From contig NZ_ARZY01000031.1 of assembly GCF_000568405.1 (NCBI RefSeq), positions 1 to 55,046 on the forward strand: a stretch of DNA of 55,046 bases. The letters run 5' to 3'. Shown piece by piece: positions 19,093 through 29,971 of the stretch (position 1 is its first letter; the number at the start of each line of letters is the position of its first letter). Origin of the DNA: Catenovulum agarivorans DS-2 (GTDB lineage Bacteria; Pseudomonadota; Gammaproteobacteria; Enterobacterales; Alteromonadaceae). The notes below the pieces were generated by a model. That model made no database searches, was not told the origin of the DNA, and saw only the letters and a program-made list of their open reading frames with translations. A program made the translations under genes and the position numbers.

Positions 19093-21918
19093 ATGAGTGA
19101 TTATAAAAGTACCTTAAATCTACCTGAAACTGGCTTTCCAATGCGAGGCGATTTAGCTAAGCGAGAGCCTGGTATGCTTAAAGCTTGGCAACAAAAAGGT
19201 TTGTACCAAGCGATTAGAAAAGCTCGCCAAGGTTGTGAGCAATTCGTTTTGCATGATGGCCCTCCATACGCCAATGGCAACATTCATTTGGGTCATGCAG
19301 TTAACAAGGTACTTAAAGATATTATTATCAAGTCTAAAACCTTATCCGGATTTGATGCGCCGTATGTACCAGGTTGGGACTGTCATGGTTTGCCAATAGA
19401 ACTTCAGGTAGAGAAAAAAGTTGGTAAACCAGGTCGAAAGGTCACAGCGGCTGAATTCCGTGAAAAATGCCGGGCTTATGCGGCAAAACAGGTCGATGGG
19501 CAAAAAGAAGATTTTATTCGTTTAGGTGTGTTGGGTGAGTGGGACAAGCCATACCTAACCATGGACTTTGAGTTTGAAGCCAATATTATTCGCTCGTTAG
19601 GCAAAATTGTTGAAAATGGCCACTTGGAAAAAGGTTTTAAACCGGTTCATTGGTGTACTGATTGTGGGTCTGCTTTGGCTGAAGCTGAAGTTGAATACAA
19701 AGATAAAGAATCGCCAGCGATAGATGTTCGCTTTAAATTAATTGATGAAGCGATTGCTGATAAGTTTGATCATCCAGAAGGGCATAGTGGTCAAGGTGAT
19801 ATTTCGGTGGTTATCTGGACGACTACCCCTTGGACCTTACCAGCGAACCGCGCGGTTGCCGTGCATCCAGAACTAGACTACACCTTAGTTCAAGTAGAAG
19901 GTGACCAACCTGAGCGTTTGATTGTTGCGTCTGATTTAGTTAAATCAGCAATGGATCGTTTTGGTTTTGAAAAATATCATGCACTTGGGTATTGCAAGGG
20001 GGCCGCATTAGAACTGGCGCAAGCACAACATCCTTTCTACGATTTTACTGTGCCTATTATTTTAGGTGAGCATGTAACTACTGAGTCAGGTACAGGTTGT
20101 GTACATACAGCACCGGGCCATGGGCAAGACGACTTTGTGGTTGGTGCAAAATACAATCTAGAAGTAGCGAACCCAGTTGGCGCCAATGGTGTTTATTTAC
20201 CTGGTACACCTTTATTTGAAGGCCAGCACGTTAGCAAAGCGAATACGCCTATAGTGGATTTGTTACGTGAAAATGGTGCATTGGTCCATCACCATAATTA
20301 TCCGCACAGCTATCCACATTGCTGGCGGCACAAAACGCCGATTATTTTCCGTGCCACACCACAATGGTTTATCTCTATGGATAAAGCTGGTTTACGTGAA
20401 AAATCATTGGCTGAAATTAAACAGACTAAATGGATCCCAGCTTGGGGTGAAGGCCGTATTTCCAACATGGTTGAAGGCCGTCCAGATTGGTGTATTTCAC
20501 GTCAGCGCACTTGGGGTGTGCCAATTGCTCTATTTGTACATAGTGAAACAGGTGAATTGCACCCTGATTCACCCGCTTTGATTGAGCAGGTTGCGCAACA
20601 AGTTGAAGAAAAAGGCATTCAAGCTTGGTTTGATATTGAGCCAACTGATTTGCTTAGTGCTGAAGATGCAAAAGTTTACGTAAAAGTACCAGACACCTTA
20701 GATGTATGGTTTGACTCAGGTGTAACACATGCATGCGTGCTTGATGCGCGTGACACTTATACCAAGAAACAAGCAGATTTATACTTAGAAGGTTCTGACC
20801 AGCATCGTGGTTGGTTTATGTCATCATTAATGACAGGCATTGCTTTAAAAGGTGCAGCACCGTATCAGCAAGTATTAACCCATGGTTTTACTGTTGATAA
20901 AGATGGCCGCAAGATGTCTAAATCAATTGGCAACACGGTTAGTCCACAAGAAATAATCAAAAAATTTGGTGCAGATATTTTACGTTTATGGATAGCATCG
21001 GCGAACTATACTGCAGATATTACAGTCTCTGATGAAATCTTTAAGCGCTCTGCTGATGCTTATCGTCGTATTCGCAACACTGCACGCTTCTTATTGTCAA
21101 ATTTAAATGGCTTTGATCCGACCAAAGATATGGTCGAATTGGATGAGATGGTTGAATTGGACCGTTGGGCAGTTGCAAAAGCATATGAAGTACAACAAGA
21201 CATTACTCAAGCTTACGACGAATATCAAATTTTACAGGTAGTGCAAAAACTAATGCACTTCTGTTCAATTGATATGGGAAGCTTCTATCTTGACGTGATT
21301 AAAGATAGACAATACACAGCGAAAGCAGATGGTCATGCGCGTCGCTCTTGCCAAACTGCATTGTATTTAATCGCTGAAGCAATGACACGTTGGATGGCGC
21401 CAGTATTAAGCTTTACCGCACAAGAAATTTGGACTGCACTGCCGGGCAAGCGTGATGAGTTTATCTTTACCCAAACTTGGTATGACAAGTTAGCGCCATT
21501 GCCTGAAAGTGCCAAATTATCGGATGCTGACTGGCAGCAAGTGATGGCAGTTAAAGATGAGGTGAATCGTTTGATTGAAGTGGCTCGTCGTGAAGAGGTG
21601 ATAGGTGCTTCGCTGCAAGCAGAAGTTTCAATTTTTGCCGATGAAAGTTTATATGCATTGTTGGCGAAATTAGAAGATGAATTGCGTTTTGTGTTAATTA
21701 CATCAAAAGCGGACATTCAACCGTTAGCACAAGCAACTGACGCGGCAGACACTGAAATCGCTGGATTAAAAATCACTATTGAACCAAGTAAAGGTAAAAA
21801 GTGTGACCGTTGTTGGCACTATCGTGAAACTGTTGGGCAAATAGCTGAACATCCAACTTTATGTGATCGCTGCGTGACCAATATTGATGGAGCAGGCGAA
21901 AGCCGACAATTTGCCTAA
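19093..21918 (+). CDS. ileS: Isoleucyl-tRNA synthetase
   Basis: 941 residues, class I synthetase, normal length. HIGH-type motif in [21 protein letters not shown] in [11 protein letters not shown], the CP1 editing domain including [14 protein letters not shown], and a C-terminal zinc finger CDRCWHYRE...CDRC. It charges tRNA-Ile. Its stop codon overlaps the lspA start by one base (TAATG), so the two are translationally coupled. Confidence 0.98.
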   Translation: MSDYKSTLNLPETGFPMRGDLAKREPGMLKAWQQKGLYQAIRKARQGCEQFVLHDGPPYANGNIHLGHAVNKVLKDIIIKSKTLSGFDAPYVPGWDCHGLPIELQVEKKVGKPGRKVTAAEFREKCRAYAAKQVDGQKEDFIRLGVLGEWDKPYLTMDFEFEANIIRSLGKIVENGHLEKGFKPVHWCTDCGSALAEAEVEYKDKESPAIDVRFKLIDEAIADKFDHPEGHSGQGDISVVIWTTTPWTLPANRAVAVHPELDYTLVQVEGDQPERLIVASDLVKSAMDRFGFEKYHALGYCKGAALELAQAQHPFYDFTVPIILGEHVTTESGTGCVHTAPGHGQDDFVVGAKYNLEVANPVGANGVYLPGTPLFEGQHVSKANTPIVDLLRENGALVHHHNYPHSYPHCWRHKTPIIFRATPQWFISMDKAGLREKSLAEIKQTKWIPAWGEGRISNMVEGRPDWCISRQRTWGVPIALFVHSETGELHPDSPALIEQVAQQVEEKGIQAWFDIEPTDLLSAEDAKVYVKVPDTLDVWFDSGVTHACVLDARDTYTKKQADLYLEGSDQHRGWFMSSLMTGIALKGAAPYQQVLTHGFTVDKDGRKMSKSIGNTVSPQEIIKKFGADILRLWIASANYTADITVSDEIFKRSADAYRRIRNTARFLLSNLNGFDPTKDMVELDEMVELDRWAVAKAYEVQQDITQAYDEYQILQVVQKLMHFCSIDMGSFYLDVIKDRQYTAKADGHARRSCQTALYLIAEAMTRWMAPVLSFTAQEIWTALPGKRDEFIFTQTWYDKLAPLPESAKLSDADWQQVMAVKDEVNRLIEVARREEVIGASLQAEVSIFADESLYALLAKLEDELRFVLITSKADIQPLAQATDAADTEIAGLKITIEPSKGKKCDRCWHYRETVGQIAEHPTLCDRCVTNIDGAGESRQFA

Positions 21919-22430
21919 TGATTGCACAATATAAACAAACAGGTTTAGCTTGGATTTGGTTGGCGTTGTTGGTGTTAATTGCCGACCAAGTGAGCAAAAT
22001 AGCTGTATTGCAAAGTTTTCAATTGTACGACAGTGTAAAAATTACCGAATTTTTTAACCTAACTTATGTACGAAACTACGGTGCGGCTTTTAGTTTTCTA
22101 GCCGACAGTGGTGGTTGGCAGCGATGGTTTTTTACCTTGATCGCTGTAGTCGCTGTTGTTTTGTTGTCGTATTGGTTAGCTAAAACGCCGAAAAAACAAA
22201 TTTGGTTAGTGATTGGTTTTAACTTAATTTTAGGAGGCGCAGCCGGTAACTTGTACGATCGAGTTGCTTACGGTTATGTGGTCGATTTCCTTGACTTTAC
22301 TATTCCGTTATATGGCCGATGGCCAGCATTTAATATTGCAGATATGGGAATTGTGATTGGGGCGGCTTGTGTATTAATTGATGCGTTTATTCATCAAAAC
22401 AAGCAACAAGCGAACGAAAATAAAACATAG
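21918..22430 (+). CDS. lspA: Lipoprotein signal peptidase (signal peptidase II)
   Basis: 170 residues with four membrane helices. The conserved blocks are LIADQVSKI, RNYGAAFSFL, GGAAGNLYDRV and VVDFLDF...FNIADMGI; the two catalytic Asp lie in the last segments (YDR/VVDF and NIAD). It cleaves prolipoproteins at the lipid-modified Cys in the inner membrane. Coupled to ileS upstream and 12 bases before fkpB. Confidence 0.97.
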   Translation: MIAQYKQTGLAWIWLALLVLIADQVSKIAVLQSFQLYDSVKITEFFNLTYVRNYGAAFSFLADSGGWQRWFFTLIAVVAVVLLSYWLAKTPKKQIWLVIGFNLILGGAAGNLYDRVAYGYVVDFLDFTIPLYGRWPAFNIADMGIVIGAACVLIDAFIHQNKQQANENKT

Positions 22431-22442
22431 TAGTGATTTATC

Positions 22443-22889
22443 ATGAGCACAGTTATTCAACAAAATAGCCAAGTAACATTCCATTTCGCAATTATTTTAG
22501 AAGATGGTTCTGCAGCAGAGAGCACAAAAGTTCACAACAAACCTGCTCAGCTAACCATTGGCGATGGTTCATTAACGCCTAGCTTTGAACAATGTTTATT
22601 AGGGTTAAAAGCAGGTGATAAAAACAAATTTAAACTGGCACCTGAAGATGCATTTGGTCAAGCAAACCCTGACAATGTGTATCACTTGGATCGCGATAAA
22701 TTTTCTGCAGATTCACCAGCAGAAGTCGGCAATATCATCGCTTTTACTCAACCTGATGGCAGTGAGTTACCGGGTATTATCCGTGAAGTAGAAGGTCAGT
22801 CAGTGACAGTTGACTTTAATCATCCTTTAGCGGGATTAACCGTTGAGTTTGACGTTGAGATAATCGACGTAGTCAACCCTGAAGCTTAA
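22443..22889 (+). CDS. fkpB: FKBP-type peptidyl-prolyl isomerase, SlpA/FkpB type
   Basis: 148 residues of the SlyD-like FKBP fold: LEDGSAAEST, LTIGDGSLTPSFEQCLLGLKAGD (an FKBP core with inserted flap) and DFNHPLAGLTVEFDVEI. It lacks the His-rich tail of SlyD. It accelerates proline isomerisation in the cytoplasm. Its place between lspA and ispH is the normal one. Confidence 0.95.
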   Translation: MSTVIQQNSQVTFHFAIILEDGSAAESTKVHNKPAQLTIGDGSLTPSFEQCLLGLKAGDKNKFKLAPEDAFGQANPDNVYHLDRDKFSADSPAEVGNIIAFTQPDGSELPGIIREVEGQSVTVDFNHPLAGLTVEFDVEIIDVVNPEA

Positions 22890-22907
22890 CAACAGGTAAT
22901 CAGAATT

Positions 22908-23837
22908 ATGCAAATACAATTAGCAAACCCAAGAGGCTTTTGCGCGGGCGTCGATAGAGCAATTAGCATAGTCGAACGTGCGTTAGAACTGTTTGAAAAA
23001 CCAATTTATGTCCGCCATGAGGTTGTTCATAACAAATACGTTGTAGACGGTTTGCGTGAGCGTGGTGCGGTATTTGTAGATGAATTAGAAGAGATACCTG
23101 ACGACAGTATTGTGATTTTTAGTGCGCATGGCGTATCTCAAGCCGTTAGGCAAGAAGCTAAAGACCGTGGTTTAAAAATATTTGATGCGACCTGCCCACT
23201 TGTCACAAAAGTTCATATGGAAGTCACTCGAGCCAGTCGAAAAGGCATCGAATGTATATTGATAGGTCACCAAGGTCACCCAGAAGTTGAAGGCACTATG
23301 GGGCAATACTCAAACCCAGCAGGTGGCATTTATTTGGTCGAATCGGCAGAAGATGTTGCCAAGCTTGAAGTAAAAGACCCGACCAATTTATATTATTGTT
23401 CTCAAACAACTTTATCAGTGGATGATACTGCAGATGTCATTGATGCGTTACGCGCTAAATTCCCAGAAATCGGTGGACCACGCAAAGACGATATCTGTTA
23501 TGCCACACAAAATCGCCAAGATGCTGTGCGTCAATTAGCCGCTGATAACGATGTTGTATTTGTGGTTGGAGCTAAAAATAGTTCGAACTCAAATCGCTTG
23601 CGAGAATTAGCTGAAAAAGTTGGTAGTCAAGCTTACTTGATTGATACTGCAGATGATATTCAACCACAACTTCTCGAAAATGTGAACTCGGTTGGGGTGA
23701 CTGCTGGCGCTTCTGCTCCTGAAGTTTTAGTCAAACAAGTAATTGAAAAGCTTAATCAATTGGGTGGCGTATCCGTTAATGAAAAACCAGGCATTGAAGA
23801 AAATGTGGTCTTTTCATTGCCTGCCGAGTTAAGGTAG
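22908..23837 (+). CDS. ispH: 4-hydroxy-3-methylbut-2-enyl diphosphate reductase
   Basis: 309 residues. Three conserved Cys for the [4Fe-4S] cluster are visible in GFCAGV (Cys12), DATCPLV and CYATQNRQ. Other family blocks are [15 protein letters not shown] and [11 protein letters not shown]. It performs the last step of the MEP isoprenoid pathway, giving IPP and DMAPP. It is the last gene of the murJ/ribF-ispH block. Confidence 0.97.
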   Translation: MQIQLANPRGFCAGVDRAISIVERALELFEKPIYVRHEVVHNKYVVDGLRERGAVFVDELEEIPDDSIVIFSAHGVSQAVRQEAKDRGLKIFDATCPLVTKVHMEVTRASRKGIECILIGHQGHPEVEGTMGQYSNPAGGIYLVESAEDVAKLEVKDPTNLYYCSQTTLSVDDTADVIDALRAKFPEIGGPRKDDICYATQNRQDAVRQLAADNDVVFVVGAKNSSNSNRLRELAEKVGSQAYLIDTADDIQPQLLENVNSVGVTAGASAPEVLVKQVIEKLNQLGGVSVNEKPGIEENVVFSLPAELR

Positions 23838-24013
23838 TTTATTTTTCTATTCGCAATCTCTCGAATTTGATCTATAGTTATTTGTGATAGATTAAAAATT
23901 GTACGGTTATTTCGATGGCCATTTTGCAAAAGGACGAGAGATTGTGTTGTACTCAAGGTTTTTGCTGCTTCAGCGAGCTGATTATAGATTAGCCCCTTCT
24001 GATTATGCTGTTG

Positions 24014-24040
24014 CGATTAAGTTTTTTTTAAACTTAATCG
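24014..24040. terminator. Strong stem-loop, probable terminator after ispH
   Basis: CGATTAAGTTT (24014-24024) is perfectly complementary to AAACTTAATCG (24030-24040) across a five-T loop. There is no long T run after the stem, so a terminator role is probable but not certain. It lies about 180 bases after the ispH stop. Confidence 0.5.
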
Positions 24041-24113
24041 TGATAACAACAAAATTTGTGAGCTTGTTAAATGTTACAGGCTTGTCTTTTGTGTTAAATT
24101 CTTGCATTCTTCC

Positions 24114-24134
24114 GTGCTGTAAAAAGCACTTTTT
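24114..24134 (+). terminator. Small hairpin with T5 tail upstream of pilV
   Basis: GTGCT (24114-24118) pairs with AGCAC (24125-24129) and is followed by TTTTT. The stem is only 5 bp. It could be a weak terminator or a leader structure of the pilus transcript, as pilV starts 23 bases later. Confidence 0.35.
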
Positions 24135-24157
24135 CACCAGTTATCAATAGGGATATT

Positions 24158-24712
24158 ATGCGTAACGTAAAAGGCCAATCTGGCTTTTCTTTAGTTGAAC
24201 TTATTGTAGCCATGTCGGTTATGGCTATTGGTATTGTTGGTGCAGTCGCGACACAGGCTACAGCTAAGCGCTCAGGCGTGGACGCAAGCCAGCGCTCGTT
24301 GGCGGTATTTTTTGCGCACGATATGTTGGAGCGCATGCGCCTAAACAAGACTCAATTAAATGCATATCAAGGCACAAGTTACGGTACTGGCAGTTTTTCT
24401 GTCAGCAATCAGGTGAATTGTTCGGCCAATAACTATTGCACGCCTCAGCAGTTAGCACTTTACGATACTTTCCAATGGCACCTAAATTTGGCTGGGCGCA
24501 CTGTAATCAACAGTGAAGGCTCTAGAGTGGGTGGACTGCTCAAACCAACCGGCTGTGTTGAAAACAATAATGGCTACATAACAATAGTGGTTAGTTGGTT
24601 GGGCAGGCAAGCAACACAAGATGCTGCTGACGACGGTTCGACATTTGAGAAAAATTGCGGCACCGTCAGTGATAAGCGTCGGCAAGTTACGCTGACCGCT
24701 CACATATATTAA
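24158..24712 (+). CDS. pilV: Type IV pilus minor pilin / modification protein PilV
   Basis: 184 residues. Prepilin leader MRNVKGQSG then FSLVELIVAMSVMAIGIVG, with cleavage after Gly and Glu at +5. The segment ATQATAKRSGVDASQRSLA and ERMRLN match PilV. It is a minor pilin that helps prime pilus assembly at the inner membrane. First gene of pilV-pilW-pilX-pilY1-pilE; 12 bases before pilW. Confidence 0.9.
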   Translation: MRNVKGQSGFSLVELIVAMSVMAIGIVGAVATQATAKRSGVDASQRSLAVFFAHDMLERMRLNKTQLNAYQGTSYGTGSFSVSNQVNCSANNYCTPQQLALYDTFQWHLNLAGRTVINSEGSRVGGLLKPTGCVENNNGYITIVVSWLGRQATQDAADDGSTFEKNCGTVSDKRRQVTLTAHIY

Positions 24713-24724
24713 GGACAATTTTAG

Positions 24725-25765
24725 ATGCACAGAATTAAAAGTGGTCATAGAGGTTTTTCATTAGCCGAATTATTAGTCGCAATGGCGGTTGGTTTAATCG
24801 TTTTTAGTGGTGTTATTGGACTATTGATAGCGTCTGACGAAACCGTTTCCGATACAGTTCAAAGAGGCGAAATGCAAGAAAATGGGCGTCTTGCAATGGC
24901 TTTATTGTCTAAAGATGTAATGATGGCGGGTTATTGGGGAAACTTTACCGGAATGGATATTCACGAAGCTGCAGGTGCTGATATTAGAGCAATTCGATTG
25001 AACCAAGTGAATGGTAACAAAGTGGCAGTGCAGGGTGCAGACTGTTTGGGGGAAGGTGAAAACAATGGCTCATTTTTTGTCGAAAATAGTGACTTTTTCT
25101 TCCGCTTTTTATGGGGAACACATACAACATTTAACCAAATTTTTAACGGGTGTATTGTTGATGCTGTTGTTGGCTCGGATGTATTGCAAGTCAAGCGCGT
25201 ATTGGGCAGTACTACAGAACAAGGTAATGAAAAAGACACCCGCTATTATTTAATTTCAACTGATAACCAGGGCATTATTTATGCAGGGTCGGATGCTACT
25301 CCTGATATTGAAAGTGCGGATATTAACGAATATCTACATCATATATATTACATCGCAGAAGAAATGAGAGGTGGGCTGTTAGTTCCTGTCCTTAAGCGTA
25401 AGTATTTGTATAAAACAGCCAACAGCACAGGTAATCAAGGGCAGCTTAAAACCTATAACCTAGTTGAAGGGGTAGAAAAACTCGGTTTTTTATACGGCAT
25501 AGATACCGATGGTGATGCTACAGTTAATTATTATGCAAAAGCCAACGAATTAGATCGTGAAGATTGGGAGCAAGAAAGGTCGACTATTATGTCAGTTCGT
25601 ATTCATATATTAGTGCGCGCTTTGGAGCAAGATTTGTCTATAGACAATACCAATATATATGACTTGGGCAGTTATACCTATCAAGCGAATGACAACTATC
25701 GTCGAACCTTATTTACCACAACAGTTAAAATTGTAAATGCAGGGAAAGAAGTATGGCGAAATTAA
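24725..25765 (+). CDS. pilW: Type IV pilus minor pilin PilW
   Basis: 346 residues. Prepilin motif GFSLAELLVAMAVGLIVFSG after a short basic leader, followed by QENGRLAMALLSKDVMMAGYWG, the PilW signature region. The C-terminal half carries FTTTVKIVN near the end, as in other PilW proteins. It overlaps pilX by 13 bases. Confidence 0.9.
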   Translation: MHRIKSGHRGFSLAELLVAMAVGLIVFSGVIGLLIASDETVSDTVQRGEMQENGRLAMALLSKDVMMAGYWGNFTGMDIHEAAGADIRAIRLNQVNGNKVAVQGADCLGEGENNGSFFVENSDFFFRFLWGTHTTFNQIFNGCIVDAVVGSDVLQVKRVLGSTTEQGNEKDTRYYLISTDNQGIIYAGSDATPDIESADINEYLHHIYYIAEEMRGGLLVPVLKRKYLYKTANSTGNQGQLKTYNLVEGVEKLGFLYGIDTDGDATVNYYAKANELDREDWEQERSTIMSVRIHILVRALEQDLSIDNTNIYDLGSYTYQANDNYRRTLFTTTVKIVNAGKEVWRN

Positions 25766-26238
25766 TTTGTAGGCCGACATATGCAAAACAGAAAGGTGCA
25801 GCACTTGCAGTCGCTTTAGTCTTAATGCTCGTATTAACAACCTTATCTGTTACTTTAATGTATAATACCTCATTAGACACAAAAATGGCTCATGCAACTG
25901 TTGTTAAAAAGGCTTCGTTAAATGCATCTCTGGGTGGTAGTGATGAATTTATCCAAAAGGCACATACTCAAGATGCTGTATTTGCTGGTTCAAACCCATT
26001 AACAGGTAACACCGATGTTGCAAGTGTCAATTTAACTGGTACGGACTTAACTGGTGAAGCAGAAGCATTGACGGATTTTCCAACCAATTGCCCACATTTT
26101 AGTCGTTCTGAAGCCAGTGATTCATATATCCGCTGTACTAGATTCGAAATTAAAGTAACGCATGAATTTGGACAGAACAACCAAGGTAATACCGAGGTGG
26201 TGACGGCGGTAGCTAGTCAGATCCCGGGGGAGAGTTAA
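25753..26238 (+). CDS. pilX: Type IV pilus assembly protein PilX
   Basis: 161 residues. The N-terminus KQKGAALAVALVLMLVLTTL is the PilX_N hydrophobic segment, which lacks the classical GFTLxE form, as is usual for PilX. The rest is poorly conserved. It interacts with PilY1 in the pilus tip priming complex. Its start is inside pilW and it ends 2 bases before pilY1. Confidence 0.85.
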   Translation: MAKLICRPTYAKQKGAALAVALVLMLVLTTLSVTLMYNTSLDTKMAHATVVKKASLNASLGGSDEFIQKAHTQDAVFAGSNPLTGNTDVASVNLTGTDLTGEAEALTDFPTNCPHFSRSEASDSYIRCTRFEIKVTHEFGQNNQGNTEVVTAVASQIPGES

Positions 26239-26240
26239 GG

Positions 26241-29200
26241 ATGAATATTTCGAAGTTAGCCGCTTATTTAAGCGTTAGCGCAGCTGTACTAACTAGTTTT
26301 TATTCTGGTGCGGAAGATATAGAGCTTTACGTAAGGAATATAGCTGATCGTGTCGGCACGGCTCCTCAAGTCATGATTATATTTGATAACTCGGGCAGTA
26401 TGCGGCGCAGTGAAAGTGTTCGCTCGAGTTATGATCCAACCGCATCCTACCCTGGTCGTTATACCAATGGGGCAAATGATAGGGCTGTGTTTTTTACCAT
26501 AGGTGCTGCAGGTGTTGCAGAGCTACCAGATCCTGTAGACGACGAGCGTCGATTTAACGAAGCAATCAATGCTTGTAATCAATCTTTTATTCCGCTTTAT
26601 GGACTTTGGAAGCACAAATCCACTGGCGCTGAAATAAATGGTTATGAATTAGAACAACAAGGTTTAAATTACGCTGACTACAATTTAATCGAAGGCGGTC
26701 AAGGTTATTACGTAGACCGTGTGGCAGAGTACTATTCGTCAGGGCAAAATAAGAATACTTGGCGTAGTCTGCGCGAAAACAATGGTATGAATGCAACAGA
26801 TGTTATGGATTGTCTTAAAGATATTTTGGAAATTGACCAAAATAACCCAGGCGAATTTGGCGCACAAAATGGTAATGGTACGCCAATATCCGCTGGTTTA
26901 CCAGTGAACGGTATGGTGACTGGTAACGGAAATAATCGGGTTGTGCATACTCATTACTTTGTATCAGATCCAAATAACATTGAGAATGATGCAACTTATC
27001 AAAGTGCTAAAGCGACATTTGCTGATGTAAATGTGGTGACCTTATATACCGGGAATTATTTAAACTGGAAGACAGCTGCAGATGAAGATGTTGGTACCAC
27101 CAATAGAAGTCGACTAGACATTGCAAAAGATGCGATTACATCGGTTATTAATGCCACTTCGACTGTCGATTTTGGTTTAAGCTTGTTTAATATTAACTAC
27201 CCAAACGAAAATAATAACGACGGAGGTCGAATAGTTTCGGCTATAAAAAATAGAACCAGTGCTGAAACTCAAACTTTACTAAATACAGTTAATAACATTC
27301 GAGCTGAAACTAACACGCCATTATGTGAAACCATGTATGAGGTTTATCGATATTATGCTGGATTGTCCGTGCAATACGGAAACGAGAATGGTAGTGATGT
27401 ACCATATTGGTTAGATCATTCGGATGTTTATATCCAACCAGGTAAAGATACAAGTGCAGAAAGTGGTGGAAACTATATTTCTCCATACGGTAATAACTGT
27501 AGAAACGAAGCTTATGTTGTTTTGATTACCGACGGTTACCCAACGGTTGATAGAAACGCTGATAATGCAGTAGCTGGTTTGCCCGGCGCAATCTCTAGCT
27601 CAAGAGTTGATGGTAATTATTTACCTGTGCTGTCCGAATGGATGTATAACCACGACGTAAATACCAACCTTGATGGGGTGCAAAATGTAGTCAGCTACAC
27701 GATTGGATTTGGTAGCGACGCGTTAAGTGCAGAACCTATATTAAGAGCCGCAGCGCAAAAAGGTGGTGGTGAGTATTATGCCGCAACTGACCCTGATGAA
27801 TTAGCTTCAGCCTTGCAACAGGCGTTAATTAGCATTCTAGAGCAAAGTGCGTCTTTTACTTCACCATCGGTCGCATCTAACAATTTTGACCGCACAAGAA
27901 GTTTAGACAATGTATATTATTCAATGTTTTTTCCAGAGGACGGCCCTAGATGGCCTGGAAATTTGAAAAAGTTAGTTGTTACAAACAATGTGATCGTCGA
28001 TTCAAATGGTCTGCCTGCGATTGATTCAAATGGCAATATAGCCAACACCGCATTTACGTTTTGGGGGGCGACCAGCAATTGTGAATCTGGTAATGTCTGT
28101 GCCGATGGCAACGATGTTAACAGGGGGGGGGTTGCAGAATACCTAGCTAATAAGTCGCCAGCTGATCGTGATATCTACTCTAATGTTGGACCCGGTGGCG
28201 CATTGCAAAATTTTACGCCTGCAAATGTATCTAGCGGAGTAGGTAATTTAGCCAATGTACTAGGCGTAGCTAATGGCGAAGAAGCAGAATTAATAAACTG
28301 GGCAAGAGGCCAAGATGTTCACGATGAAGATAATGATGGCAATACCAGTGAAATGAGACTCGATGTATTTGGTGATCCACTGCATTCTAAACCACTTGTA
28401 ATCAATTATGGTGGCAGTGCTGAAAATCAAGATTTACGTGTGGTTGTTGGCACGAATGCTGGTTTTCTCCATATGTTTGATGATAACGGCTCAAATTTAA
28501 CGGAATCTTGGTCATTTATTCCAAACAGTCTATTTCCCAATCTTGATCCTCTGCGTGATAACTTAACCAATGACGCGAAAGTATATGGTATGGATGGTTC
28601 TCCGGTTGCATATGTTAAGGACGTAGACGGAACGGTTAACGCAGGAGATGGCGATAAAGTTTGGTTATTTGCAGGTATGCGCCGCGGCGGCAATCAATAT
28701 TTTGCTTTTGATGTTACATCGCCTGACTCTCCGTCAATGAAGTGGAGTATTACAGGTGGTTCAAGCGATTTTCCAACCTTAGGGCAAACGTGGTCACAGC
28801 CAATAGTCGGTTTTATTAAAGCATCGCAAATCGATGCTAGTACACCAGTGCTGATTTTTGGTGCTGGTTATGCGAGTGATTCAGACTCAACAGGTGCCAC
28901 AGACACAGGGAGGGGGATATATATTGTAAATGCAGACACTGGGCAAAGAATCTGGAGTTTTACCCCAGATACAAATTTAGCTAACAATACTCTAGTGAAT
29001 ATTCAGGATGCGATCCCCGCGAAAGTTGGTGCACTAGACTCTGATTTTGACGGCTATATCGATAGAATTTATGCTGGCGACTTAGGCGGTAATATTTGGC
29101 GAATGGACTTATTTGGCAGCGACCCAACCAAATGGACAGCTTATCAGCTTGCAGCTTTATCAGGCTCTGATGCAGCAGACAAACGTAAGTTTTTTAACGA

Positions 29201-29966
29201 GCCAACGATCGTCCGTACATTTATTAATGTGAAAAAGCGTGTCAGCGTGCAAAGCAATGAAAATTCAACCATTATCGTTTCTAAAGAAGTACCCTATGAA
29301 GGTATAGTGATAGGAAGTGGTGACCGAGCGCACCCTAACTCTTCGACAGTTAATGACAAACTATATGTAATTCAAGATCGAAACATTATTACAGACTCAT
29401 ATACAAGTACACCATCTTGGTCAGGTATTAGCGAAAGTGACTTGTTTGATATGACCGGTGACCCAGTCCAGCAATCAATTGCGGATGATGATTTAGACTC
29501 ATTATTAATAGACGGATTATCTACCAAAAAAGGTTGGTATATAGATTTACCAAGAATGGGTGAAAAATCATTATCTGCCGCCCGAGTGATAGGTGGGGTT
29601 GCCTATTTCACCTCGTATACGCCACCAGATTCAGGAGTGCTCGCCAATAGTTGCACAATCAAAGCTGGAACTGGGCGTTTGTATGCAATGGATTTAAGTT
29701 ATGGCACCCAAATATATGATTGGGGAACGGAGATGGTGGTGGGTAATCGTATTCCAGATACACCGGTCACCTTTGCTGGAGAGAACGAATCAGGTAAAAG
29801 CTTGTTGTCTTTTATAGGTGTTGGTCAAGGTGAAAATAATACTGGCGTTATAGAAGCCAAAGGTTCGACTGGTGAACCAGGGCAGTCGTGCGCCGATTCT
29901 AACACTTGTGATGTTGACTTTGGTTTAAAAACTTACAAACTACATACAAAAGTAGAAGAGAAGTGA
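26241..29966 (+). CDS. pilY1: PilY1/PilC pilus tip adhesin
   Basis: 1241 residues with a signal peptide at about 1-24. An N-terminal von Willebrand A-like region has a MIDAS-type DNSGS (Asp49, Ser51, Ser53). The C-terminal half is the PilC/PilY1 beta-propeller, with LHSKPLVINYGG, VVVGTNAGFLHMFDD and a calcium loop D-S-D-F-D-G-Y-I-D at 933-941 followed by GDLGGNIWRMD. It sits at the pilus tip, controls extension and retraction, and can act as adhesin or mechanosensor. It is the largest gene of the pilus operon; the stop overlaps an alternative GTG start of pilE. Confidence 0.93.
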   Translation: MNISKLAAYLSVSAAVLTSFYSGAEDIELYVRNIADRVGTAPQVMIIFDNSGSMRRSESVRSSYDPTASYPGRYTNGANDRAVFFTIGAAGVAELPDPVDDERRFNEAINACNQSFIPLYGLWKHKSTGAEINGYELEQQGLNYADYNLIEGGQGYYVDRVAEYYSSGQNKNTWRSLRENNGMNATDVMDCLKDILEIDQNNPGEFGAQNGNGTPISAGLPVNGMVTGNGNNRVVHTHYFVSDPNNIENDATYQSAKATFADVNVVTLYTGNYLNWKTAADEDVGTTNRSRLDIAKDAITSVINATSTVDFGLSLFNINYPNENNNDGGRIVSAIKNRTSAETQTLLNTVNNIRAETNTPLCETMYEVYRYYAGLSVQYGNENGSDVPYWLDHSDVYIQPGKDTSAESGGNYISPYGNNCRNEAYVVLITDGYPTVDRNADNAVAGLPGAISSSRVDGNYLPVLSEWMYNHDVNTNLDGVQNVVSYTIGFGSDALSAEPILRAAAQKGGGEYYAATDPDELASALQQALISILEQSASFTSPSVASNNFDRTRSLDNVYYSMFFPEDGPRWPGNLKKLVVTNNVIVDSNGLPAIDSNGNIANTAFTFWGATSNCESGNVCADGNDVNRGGVAEYLANKSPADRDIYSNVGPGGALQNFTPANVSSGVGNLANVLGVANGEEAELINWARGQDVHDEDNDGNTSEMRLDVFGDPLHSKPLVINYGGSAENQDLRVVVGTNAGFLHMFDDNGSNLTESWSFIPNSLFPNLDPLRDNLTNDAKVYGMDGSPVAYVKDVDGTVNAGDGDKVWLFAGMRRGGNQYFAFDVTSPDSPSMKWSITGGSSDFPTLGQTWSQPIVGFIKASQIDASTPVLIFGAGYASDSDSTGATDTGRGIYIVNADTGQRIWSFTPDTNLANNTLVNIQDAIPAKVGALDSDFDGYIDRIYAGDLGGNIWRMDLFGSDPTKWTAYQLAALSGSDAADKRKFFNEPTIVRTFINVKKRVSVQSNENSTIIVSKEVPYEGIVIGSGDRAHPNSSTVNDKLYVIQDRNIITDSYTSTPSWSGISESDLFDMTGDPVQQSIADDDLDSLLIDGLSTKKGWYIDLPRMGEKSLSAARVIGGVAYFTSYTPPDSGVLANSCTIKAGTGRLYAMDLSYGTQIYDWGTEMVVGNRIPDTPVTFAGENESGKSLLSFIGVGQGENNTGVIEAKGSTGEPGQSCADSNTCDVDFGLKTYKLHTKVEEK

Positions 29967-29971
29967 TTGAA

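Larger units (their letters stand above)
23838..24157 (+). other. Intergenic region between ispH and the pilus operon
   Basis: 320 bases, AT-rich, no credible gene. It contains a strong stem-loop at 24014-24040 and a small one at 24114-24134. The promoter of the pilus operon should lie here, but I could not place it with confidence. The base run ATAGGGAT just before the pilV ATG is its ribosome-binding site. Confidence 0.5.

Noticed and set aside
21333-21716. 127-codon minus-strand frame in ileS
   Set aside because: Antisense shadow of the conserved IleS C-terminal region; no independent support.
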